From Candidatus Poseidoniaceae archaeon (GTDB taxonomy: Archaea > Thermoplasmatota > Poseidoniia > Poseidoniales > Poseidoniaceae): a DNA stretch of 5,941 nt. Below the pieces are notes generated by a model. The model was not told the DNA's origin and made no database searches. It was given only the letters and a program-made list of their open reading frames with translations. The DNA is taken from NCBI GenBank assembly GCA_013329925.1, contig DUJK01000083.1:1-5941 (forward strand). Reading direction: 5' to 3'. The stretch's first letter is position 1. Every line of letters begins with the position of its first letter. Below, piece by piece: positions 1 to 5,941 of the stretch. The position numbers and the translations under genes are program-made.

Positions 1-2378
1 TCGTCGTCATATTCGTCGTCGTCAAACCATTCGTCGTTTTCTTCAGTTTCATAGTTAGCCTTACGAACTAAAACCACCATCGTTACAAGAATTAGACCGA
101 GTAAAATTGCAGCGATAGTCATTGCAGTATTCGTTGAACCAATAGCACCGCCAAGTAATACTGATTCAACATCGAAGAATGCTTGAGTAACTAGACCGTT
201 CCAAGTAATACTACACGATCTGTCTAAGCCTGATTTAGTTATTTCCAACTCCCAGGTATCCGCAGTGATGTATTTATCTGGACCTGAGGTACAACTTATC
301 GAGGTGTTTTCAGGCTCGACAGAAACTATGTTACCATTACTATCCACACCATAGACAACAAGTAATGCAACATCTCCTTGCTGGTAATCACGAATCTCAA
401 CCTCGCCAAATATCTGTACTGCTTGACCCGGATTTATTGTCAAAGCAATGCTGTGCACTGCATCATCCTGGGTTAAGGTTAGAGTGAACTGGCCAGCAGT
501 TTTGCCGGTAAATGTCCAATAACCTCTACCTGCTATCGAGGGCTCTAAAGTGCCAATTGAGGAATTAAGATTCATTATCACCGATTCTGCCGGAGCAAAG
601 TTACCTCTAGAATCGGCTATTTCAACATACAAATCCGATTCTTCACCAGAATTTACTACAAACCCTGTCTCTTGATTAGTAACAATTCTCCGAGCATCTC
701 CTGCTGTAACAGTTAGTGAGACCACTGAGAAAATACCGGCTGCATTTGCTTGAATTTCATGACTGCCAATGGTGGAGGGAATCCAGTGGTAATCGAGTAA
801 CGACATAGCCAATGTTTGGTCTTCTCCATCGATAGTCCAGTTAACGAATATGCCAGTAAGTTCGTTATTGTATGAATCATAGAAGCGTGGATTTAGGTCA
901 AACGGTTCATCTATGGGAATTTTTGCACCCTGGCCTTCCAAATCTATTTTCGCCAAATCGCCAAATCCTACTTGCTTGATATCTTGAGATTCGAAAACTA
1001 TACCAGATATTGCATCAAACCAACTGCTTTTTATTGCAAATGCTCCTACTGAATCAGGTACAACTGTGTAATAAGTATCATGATTAGTAATTGTCGAAGC
1101 ATTGCCAATCAATACATCAATGCTGCCGTTAACATTCCAAGTATTGCCTGCTAAATCATAAGCTTGGACTATCATAGTCGATTGTTGACCGACTGCTAAA
1201 TTATTGGGTGAAAATACTAGCCTTGTATCGATTGCTAAACCATGAACAACATTAACCGAAACAGTTGACTCGATACCTGAATCAATTACTGTTATTGATT
1301 GACTGCCCATCGACATCGGCGTCCAGTAAACCTTACCAGAATCTTGACTAAGCGTCCCTGAAGAAACAGAAAAATTGGCTAACGGTGGAGTAATCAAGCC
1401 AGAGTAGCCAAATACATCTGTGCGATATGCAGCTAATTCATACTGTTCACCAGCCGTGTAAACTGGCTCATTTGGAATAATGGCTAGTGTAGAAGTTGTT
1501 GCATCAGACGGAACTACTGTAAGAATACCGGACCCAGAAACCGGTCCCGCAGATACGGTAATATTCCAACTCCCTGGATGAGTTGCAAAATATACACCTG
1601 TCGAATTCACAGTACCATTTTCTACTATCCATGTCTTAGAGCCAGCAAGATTTATGTCCATAGCAAACCCATTTGCATCAACTAACATTGGTTCAAGTTG
1701 GGTCACAGAATTGCTTTGTATCACAATATTTTGATCAAAGACAAATTGGTATGGATCTCCAGAAGCCACATTAATAGGAGCAGTGACTTCCATCTGATAG
1801 AGCCTTGCAGTTAGCTGGTATACTCCAATATCGAGTGGAATCCATACTGGATTACCCTGCCCAAAATATTGACCATCAATACTCCATGCTGCTTGGTCTG
1901 TAGGGTTTGGGTTACCCCTTGCGTCAATTAAATTAGCAGTTAGAATATTATTTTGCAAAACTTGACCTGTGGAAATTGAAATCTCTAAAGATTGCCCAAT
2001 TCCTGGAGTAACTGTGATGTTAAATTCATCTGTTAGGTTTGTATGTCTAGCTTGTATGGTGATTACTCCTGCATTCCAAGGATAAAAAGTCCCATCACCG
2101 GTAATAGTACCATTTGTACTCGACCAAATGATTTCTCCAGCCACTACACTATTTACTGAATCATACAAAGTGGCAGAAAAGGTAATCACTTCATCAGCAC
2201 TAATAGTAAACGCTGGGGAAGAGATTTGTACTCTTACGGCAGATGAACCTTGGTGAAATACTATTGATTCATCTTCTAATGCATTTGATGTATCTGTAAG
2301 CGGCATCATGCTTAACATCATAGAGACCAAAATGAATAGTGGAATCAATTTTGTTCGCAAGTTAATCACCTGTATCAT
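1..2378 (-). CDS. Secreted, membrane-anchored Ig-like repeat protein (3' partial)
   Basis: Found by translating the minus strand: 792 codons from ATG at 2378 with no stop before the window edge, so the C-terminus is missing. Residues 1-33 look like a signal peptide: basic R8/K10, hydrophobic LIPLFILVSMML core, then a cleavable SNA|LED. About eight Ig-like repeats of 81-91 residues follow (45-738), carrying the D-x-x-G-N and aromatic-x-P-x3-G signatures of the upstream protein. A membrane helix (about 748-771) ends in R772/K773, and an Asp/Glu-rich cytoplasmic tail begins at 777. There are twelve N-x-S/T sequons. The only two cysteines, 696 and 722, lie in the last repeat and could form an Ig-type disulfide. 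The likely role is a structural or adhesive surface stalk; no enzyme motif was seen. The start is uncertain: the ATG overlaps the upstream stop as ATGA, but a TTG at 2360 has a better ribosome-binding site. Confidence 0.9.
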   Translation of the reverse strand, partial: MIQVINLRTKLIPLFILVSMMLSMMPLTDTSNALEDESIVFHQGSSAVRVQISSPAFTISADEVITFSATLYDSVNSVVAGEIIWSSTNGTITGDGTFYPWNAGVITIQARHTNLTDEFNITVTPGIGQSLEISISTGQVLQNNILTANLIDARGNPNPTDQAAWSIDGQYFGQGNPVWIPLDIGVYQLTARLYQMEVTAPINVASGDPYQFVFDQNIVIQSNSVTQLEPMLVDANGFAMDINLAGSKTWIVENGTVNSTGVYFATHPGSWNITVSAGPVSGSGILTVVPSDATTSTLAIIPNEPVYTAGEQYELAAYRTDVFGYSGLITPPLANFSVSSGTLSQDSGKVYWTPMSMGSQSITVIDSGIESTVSVNVVHGLAIDTRLVFSPNNLAVGQQSTMIVQAYDLAGNTWNVNGSIDVLIGNASTITNHDTYYTVVPDSVGAFAIKSSWFDAISGIVFESQDIKQVGFGDLAKIDLEGQGAKIPIDEPFDLNPRFYDSYNNELTGIFVNWTIDGEDQTLAMSLLDYHWIPSTIGSHEIQANAAGIFSVVSLTVTAGDARRIVTNQETGFVVNSGEESDLYVEIADSRGNFAPAESVIMNLNSSIGTLEPSIAGRGYWTFTGKTAGQFTLTLTQDDAVHSIALTINPGQAVQIFGEVEIRDYQQGDVALLVVYGVDSNGNIVSVEPENTSISCTSGPDKYITADTWELEITKSGLDRSCSITWNGLVTQAFFDVESVLLGGAIGSTNTAMTIAAILLGLILVTMVVLVRKANYETEENDEWFDDDEYDD
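66..137 (-). other. C-terminal transmembrane helix, downstream protein
   Basis: Residues about 748-771 are hydrophobic (AMTIAAILLGLILVTMVVLV), followed by R772 and K773 and then an acidic tail (ETEENDEWFDDDEY) cut by the window edge. Topology matches the upstream protein: repeats outside, acidic tail inside. Confidence 0.92.
165..2246 (-). repeat. About eight tandem Ig-like protein repeats, downstream gene
   Basis: Approximate units by residue are 45-126, 127-207, 208-291, 292-380, 381-471, 472-560, 561-651 and 652-738. The D-x-x-G-N position reads DARGN, DANGF, DVFGY, DLAGN, DSYNN, DSRGN and DSNGN in successive units from the second. The second signature is clear as VWIPLDIG, YWTPMSMG and HWIPSTIG, each followed by an I/L-x-A or V strand. 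Units usually end in V-x-x-G (VTPG, VASG, VVHG, VTAG). The same family as in the upstream gene, well diverged at DNA level. Confidence 0.8.
2280..2378 (-). other. Signal peptide of the downstream protein
   Basis: Residues 1-33 have a short basic n-region (R8, K10), a hydrophobic core at 11-27 and a small-residue cleavage site S31-N32-A33 before an acidic LEDE mature start. This indicates Sec-dependent export. No lipobox cysteine is present, so it is not a lipoprotein; anchoring instead comes from the C-terminal helix. Confidence 0.85.
2364..2371 (-). promoter_or_regulatory. Shine-Dalgarno-like AGGTGATT, possibly deciding the downstream start
   Basis: The coding strand reads AGGTGATT just after the upstream stop, which matches the anti-Shine-Dalgarno end of 16S rRNA (ATCACCT). 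It lies five bases (counted from AGGTGA) before an in-frame TTG at 2360-2358. It lies downstream of the ATG at 2378, so it cannot serve that start. Using TTG would give a signal peptide beginning M-RTK-LIPLF, a compact, typical n-region. The ATG would be read by coupled termination and reinitiation. The sequence alone does not settle which is used. Confidence 0.5.
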
Positions 2379-5300
2379 TCAGTCCATTCAACCCAATCAT
2401 CGCTGCCTGACTCACGATAATACCAGATGTCGTCATCGGTTTGTCCCCATTCGGTGCCATCATCTTCCACACGATAATCAACGGCCCAACTCAAGTCTTC
2501 TTCTGCTGAACTTTCAGGTTCTTCAGCAACCTCATCCGGCTGGTTTGGCGGGCTTGTTGGTGGAGTAGGTACAACTGGAGTGTTGCTTATTGTCGTCTTT
2601 GTGAAGTCTTTGGTTGGTTCTGTATCCGCATCATATGAGTAATCATCATCCTCATCTTCATCATAATATTCTCCGTCACCACGTACCAATCTTACCAAGA
2701 ATACCAACAGAGCCATGACAATAAGTCCGATTAGTCCTGCAGCGACATAGTATAGTGGCCCACCTGCAGCGAAGAATCCAGCAAGATTACCTTCTACATC
2801 ATAGGTGAAGGTTTCAGTAATTGAACCAACGACTATGGTTGCAGAATGGGGGCCTTCGTCTAATGTTTCTAATTCCCATACCCCGTCACCCAAGTATGTG
2901 ACATCTCCGCGGTCGGTTGTATCAATTCGTGCATTTTCTGGGACACTGATTTTATTCCAATATTCATCATACACCTCCACACTAACTGTTAATTTCTCTA
3001 ATTGTTCCAAGGTATCAGTACTAACGTTGTAAACGATGTTAGTAGCAATATTTAGGGCGAAAACTTCAATCTCTACGCTGGTTGATATAGCCAAGTATTC
3101 TGCTGCCAAGGTATAGTTATCGGCAGTTCTACCATTGAATTTGTATTCACCAACATTGGCAGTAGCATTGATATTCTTCGCTTGAGCATTATTTTCGAGC
3201 CATACTACTGGCTGAGCAAATTGATTACCATCTGAATCTGTACCAGTGACTTGAAGAGTTACAATATCTCCTGCATTTTGGGTATTTGTAGATTGAACTA
3301 CCTCTAAATAAACTGGCGCACCATGGTTTACCATAATATCAAATTGAGAAGATAAATTAAATCCTCGCTGATTAATGGTGTAAACTGAAATTGAGTATTC
3401 TCCAACTAGTGCCGCATCCCAAATATTGGAACTCAGATCGCCTGTTATATTAGTTAGAACGGAATTTTCAAGATCGATGATATTCCAAAATATTGGAACG
3501 ATTAAAGCGTTACCATCTGCATCAAACATATCAATTGAAAATTGGATGAACTCATCAGCAGTTATTTCAAAACCATCTACGATGTCGTATTCAACACCCT
3601 TTGAATCAATTGCTGTAACAATTAATTCTTCTATGTCACCCACTGAAACTAGAACAGAGAAACTTTCAGTGAATACAATGCTGTTTTCAACGTGTGTCGC
3701 CGTAATTGTATAGGTTGAAAATGATGCAATTACAGGATTAAAAGTTGTTTGAGATGAGTTATTACTCGAAATTATTCCTGCGGTATCAAATTCATTATGA
3801 GATACTTCCCAAGTACCATCAACAATCCAGGTATTACCATTAGCATCAATAGCTCTCAATGATGATGATAGGCTTTCATCTGTGGTAATCTCGAATAATT
3901 GATTGTTAGCAACTTCATCCTCGACAATCATATGGAATTGTGCGACTGAACCCCTCGTGACAAATATTGTCACTGATTCTGTTATTCCTTCAAAACTTCC
4001 TGTAATGGTTTTTGTTCCTTGTAAATTAGGAGTCCAAATTGAAGGAATTCCAGAAGTAATTTGTCCATCCGATATACCTGTCCAATTATTTTCCGTTATT
4101 TCAACTAGCAATTCATTTCCTCTTACATCTATTCTAGTTGCGTTTATGTAAAGTAAATCATCGGCAGATATTGTACTTTCAGATGGCTCCAAAACAAGTG
4201 ATTGAATCTCCCCATAGGTGACTTGAACGTCTATCTGGTCGGATAAACCGAGGTCTGAGTTTATCGTTATCGACCATGTCCCAATACTATCCCCAGTAAA
4301 TTCACCAATTTTAATTTGGGAAACCGGTGGTAATTCATTAGGCGAACTAAACATTACTGTATCTGTTTCCCCATTAGTTGAAGACAACGAATATTCACTA
4401 CCCATATCGAGCCAAACTAAATTACCAAATTGATCGTACAATGTCGCAAATAAATCACATGATGTGCCTGCATTAACAACATAGTCACAACCAGACAATT
4501 CAACCATATTTGGAGCCCCTGGCACCACTTCCACATACAAATCAACCGATAAGGTTGAAGATGTACCAATCCATTGTGCTGTTATAATTTGATTACCAAC
4601 TAGGTAAGGATAGTATTTGTTATTTGGGCCAACTGAACCATTGGTTGTAACAAATGATATAGTCTCACCAGTCACAAGATTTCCATGTTGGTCAATTGCG
4701 TAGGCGAAAATATCTATTTCAGTATCAGCATCAATGGAAATAGCCGATTGATTGGATGATTGACTGAATGATGCAAATAATTCTACTGGTAGACCTGAAT
4801 CAATACTAATTTGATAATCGGTACATATCAATCCATAACATGCAGTGATGATTTGATTTCCGTTGATTGTTGGAGTTAACAAAATACTACTCTCGGATAA
4901 TTCTTGTATTGTTCCAGTGGTAGTATACCAATCAATATCTGCACCAGTAGGCAGATTATTGGCTATTGCTTGTCCCATGTAATCAAATGATTGCAAATCA
5001 AATTGGTATTGATTATCTGCGTCAAACACAGTTGATTGAGTACTTATTGCAAGAGAATCAACTGAGGTATGATTCAATCTTACTTTTGGCCTAATATCCA
5101 CTTCAACGCTTGCTTCACTTGAATATAATTTCACAAATCCATCTGTATTAGAACCAGTTCCAATTCCTGTTCCAATTAACACCCAGTGCTTTTCATCATT
5201 GAGTTGGGTACCATCGGTTCCAATATTAAAAGAAATTAAATTATCTGTGTTGGTATATCGAACAACATCAATTGGTGCAGCAACATAATCAACACCGGCA

Positions 5301-5941
5301 ACCAGCCCAGGTGTTGGACCAGTTGTATTCCAAGTCAAGGATAGTTCGTTCCAGCTAGTATGAAGAAATTCATGAACCGAAAATTCAATTTCATAAGCAC
5401 CGCCTGTAAAATCCCATGACTCAACAGTAAATTCAACATCCATACTATGGAGAGATTGTTCAGTGTAATCTAGTGGAATTTGTGAAAAGTCAATTGAGAA
5501 GATTCCGGCGCAATTGGAACTTTGTGTTTCTAAGCACCCATTACCAACAATAATGTTGGGATTTTGCCCCAAATTATTGCCAGGTAACGCATCTGAAATT
5601 GTTGTATCATAGACGTTTATGTGTGAAAAGTCTGCTACTTCTTTTGAATCAACAAATTCATACGTATATGTTCCGTCATTATTTGAATAATGCATTGGAT
5701 CACCTAAAGCAAATGTCCATCTTGCAGATGAAGGACCAGGAATATTTTGGGTAAATGCTTGAACCCACCAAGTGTATGTTTCTCCACCAACGAATGACGA
5801 GCTAGTGAAGGTATTGCCATTTATTTCCGAGTCATAAAGAGAATTATAGACTGTAACTTGTTGTTTATCGTCAATAAATACTTTGTAAGAAGTCGCTGAA
5901 GTAACAGGAGACCAGGTCAAAGAAGTTTGACCCACGGTTTG
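2375..5941 (-). CDS. Large surface protein, Fn3 + DNRLRE/CBM96-like + Ig-like repeats + C-terminal membrane anchor (5' partial)
   Basis: Probably a membrane-anchored surface stalk or adhesin with a putative carbohydrate-binding module; no catalytic motif is visible. The frame is open to the window edge. The first possible start, a GTG at 5935, lies inside an Fn3-like strand and is preceded by in-frame CAA ACC, so the real start is outside. Residues below are counted from that GTG. An Fn3-like domain (1-78) is followed by a DNRLRE/CBM96-like domain (about 100-290), about eight Ig-like repeats of 85-106 residues (291-1049), a membrane helix (about 1057-1083) followed by Arg residues, an acidic stretch (1089-1103), a Thr/Pro-rich linker (1105-1135) and a Trp-rich end (1150-1186), with TGA stop at 2377-2375. 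The ectodomain has many N-x-S/T sequons and only six cysteines, in three close pairs. The stop overlaps the next gene's ATG, which implies an operon. Specific ligand unknown. Confidence 0.93.
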   Translation of the reverse strand, partial: QTVGQTSLTWSPVTSATSYKVFIDDKQQVTVYNSLYDSEINGNTFTSSSFVGGETYTWWVQAFTQNIPGPSSARWTFALGDPMHYSNNDGTYTYEFVDSKEVADFSHINVYDTTISDALPGNNLGQNPNIIVGNGCLETQSSNCAGIFSIDFSQIPLDYTEQSLHSMDVEFTVESWDFTGGAYEIEFSVHEFLHTSWNELSLTWNTTGPTPGLVAGVDYVAAPIDVVRYTNTDNLISFNIGTDGTQLNDEKHWVLIGTGIGTGSNTDGFVKLYSSEASVEVDIRPKVRLNHTSVDSLAISTQSTVFDADNQYQFDLQSFDYMGQAIANNLPTGADIDWYTTTGTIQELSESSILLTPTINGNQIITACYGLICTDYQISIDSGLPVELFASFSQSSNQSAISIDADTEIDIFAYAIDQHGNLVTGETISFVTTNGSVGPNNKYYPYLVGNQIITAQWIGTSSTLSVDLYVEVVPGAPNMVELSGCDYVVNAGTSCDLFATLYDQFGNLVWLDMGSEYSLSSTNGETDTVMFSSPNELPPVSQIKIGEFTGDSIGTWSITINSDLGLSDQIDVQVTYGEIQSLVLEPSESTISADDLLYINATRIDVRGNELLVEITENNWTGISDGQITSGIPSIWTPNLQGTKTITGSFEGITESVTIFVTRGSVAQFHMIVEDEVANNQLFEITTDESLSSSLRAIDANGNTWIVDGTWEVSHNEFDTAGIISSNNSSQTTFNPVIASFSTYTITATHVENSIVFTESFSVLVSVGDIEELIVTAIDSKGVEYDIVDGFEITADEFIQFSIDMFDADGNALIVPIFWNIIDLENSVLTNITGDLSSNIWDAALVGEYSISVYTINQRGFNLSSQFDIMVNHGAPVYLEVVQSTNTQNAGDIVTLQVTGTDSDGNQFAQPVVWLENNAQAKNINATANVGEYKFNGRTADNYTLAAEYLAISTSVEIEVFALNIATNIVYNVSTDTLEQLEKLTVSVEVYDEYWNKISVPENARIDTTDRGDVTYLGDGVWELETLDEGPHSATIVVGSITETFTYDVEGNLAGFFAAGGPLYYVAAGLIGLIVMALLVFLVRLVRGDGEYYDEDEDDDYSYDADTEPTKDFTKTTISNTPVVPTPPTSPPNQPDEVAEEPESSAEEDLSWAVDYRVEDDGTEWGQTDDDIWYYRESGSDDWVEWTE
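2378..2677 (-). other. Cytoplasmic tail: acidic stretch, Thr/Pro linker, Trp-rich end
   Basis: After the helix come an acidic run with tyrosines (YYDEDEDDDYSYD, about 1090-1102), a Thr/Pro/Ser-rich flexible linker (1105-1135), an acidic stretch, and a Trp-rich end with W1150, W1163, W1171, W1181 and W1184 plus Y1172-Y1173. The tail is about 100 residues, long for a simple anchor, which suggests an intracellular partner. No PGF- or PEF-CTERM sorting motif is present. Confidence 0.8.
2687..2767 (-). other. C-terminal transmembrane helix, upstream protein
   Basis: Residues about 1057-1083 form one uninterrupted hydrophobic segment (AGGPLYYVAAGLIGLIVMAL and on). R1082 and R1085 at its end put the C-terminal tail in the cytoplasm by the positive-inside rule. 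The ectodomain repeats therefore face outward. Confidence 0.92.
2789..5065 (-). repeat. About eight tandem Ig-like (Big_1/invasin-like) protein repeats, upstream gene
   Basis: Approximate units by residue are 291-380, 381-472, 473-574, 575-662, 663-766, 767-872, 873-960 and 961-1049. Typical units have a D-x-x-G-N motif (DQHGN, DQFGN, DVRGN, DANGN, DADGN, DSDGN). Many also have a later strand of the type aromatic or P-x-x-x-G-x-x-x-I-x-A, and end with a V-x-x-G boundary. This resembles bacterial Ig-like group 1 domains, which form rigid extracellular rods. The units are well diverged, with no near-identical DNA copies, so this is an old array. Boundaries are by eye. Confidence 0.8.
5066..5638 (-). 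other. DNRLRE / CBM96-like beta-sandwich domain
   Basis: Residues about 100-290 follow the order of DNRLRE-family domains. An opening VYDTTISDALPGNNLGQNP resembles the family's VxDTYV...PNxNYGxxxxL start. It is followed by IDFSQIPL (the usual F-D-L-S-x-I-P), a strand-rich middle, W-N-E-L-S-L-T-W at 195-202 (the W-x-E-x-x-L-T-W hallmark), and a closing RPKVRL before the next domain. Members classed as CBM96 bind acidic polysaccharides such as alginate. Binding by this copy is inferred and its ligand cannot be read from the sequence. Confidence 0.72.
5702..5941 (-). other. Fibronectin type III-like domain (5' truncated by window)
   Basis: The visible part has the Fn3 pattern: SLTWSPVTSATSYKVFID near the start (strand B, then strand C with its Tyr), then a later strand ETYTWWVQAF, then a final strand ARWTFALGD. 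Fn3 domains are non-catalytic spacers, common next to carbohydrate-binding modules in secreted proteins. Its N-terminal edge is at or just beyond the window end. Confidence 0.75.

Noticed and set aside
1..38. Short tcg repeats that might be a microsatellite or array
   Set aside because: On the coding strand these are Asp codons of the acidic tail following the membrane helix, so the repetition is explained by protein composition.
2364..2378. Promoter or terminator between the two genes
   Set aside because: The coding regions overlap by four bases, or are 14 bases apart if the TTG start is used, leaving no room for either. I saw no hairpin with a T-run.
2308..2568. Plus-strand open frame of 86 codons across the gene junction
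   Set aside because: It is antisense to the acidic/Trp-rich tail of the upstream gene and the signal peptide of the downstream gene, both well supported. Its product (His/Pro/Arg/Cys-rich) has no domain character.
2687..2767. A PGF/PEF-CTERM-type archaeosortase sorting signal at the C-terminal helix
   Set aside because: There is no PGF or PEF motif before the helix, and about 100 residues follow it, whereas sorting signals end within a few basic residues of the helix.
2805..4151. Three plus-strand open frames (2805-3032, 3426-3713, 3903-4151)
   Set aside because: All are antisense to the Ig-like repeat array. Their Ser/Thr/Val-rich products reflect the complement of the repeat coding sequence, and none has a convincing protein pattern.
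165..5065. Repeat array as tandem DNA repeats or a recombination hotspot
   Set aside because: The repetition is visible only at protein level; I saw no long identical DNA blocks between units.

Overview
The window holds two long, co-directional genes on the minus strand. Both run off the window and together they fill it. On the coding strand the upstream gene covers 5941..2375 (its 5' end lies beyond base 5941). The downstream gene covers 2378..1 (its 3' end lies before base 1). The two overlap by four bases in an ATGA arrangement, so they are very probably one transcription unit. There is no intergenic stretch, and I see no RNA gene, CRISPR array, insertion sequence, terminator or promoter inside the window.

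Both products look like cell-surface proteins anchored by one C-terminal membrane helix. The upstream protein (at least 1188 residues visible) reads: an end of unknown content outside the window, a fibronectin type III-like domain, a DNRLRE/CBM96-like beta-sandwich (a putative carbohydrate-binding module), about eight Ig-like (Big_1/invasin-like) repeats, a membrane helix, a very acidic cytoplasmic tail, a Thr/Pro-rich linker and a Trp-rich C-terminal motif. The downstream protein (792 residues visible) reads: signal peptide, about eight repeats of the same family, a membrane helix, and the beginning of an Asp/Glu-rich tail cut by the window edge. The shared repeat signature and shared helix-plus-acidic-tail ending suggest related stalk-like proteins made together, perhaps for adhesion or binding of polymers at the cell surface. 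That role is inferred from architecture; no catalytic motif was seen.

The AT-rich composition, Asn/Thr/Ser-rich ectodomains with many N-glycosylation sequons, and the helix followed by an acidic tail with a Trp-rich end resemble large surface proteins of marine planktonic Thermoplasmatota (Marine Group II/III, Poseidoniales and relatives). This assignment rests on protein style only and is tentative, because no ribosomal or informational marker gene lies in the window.
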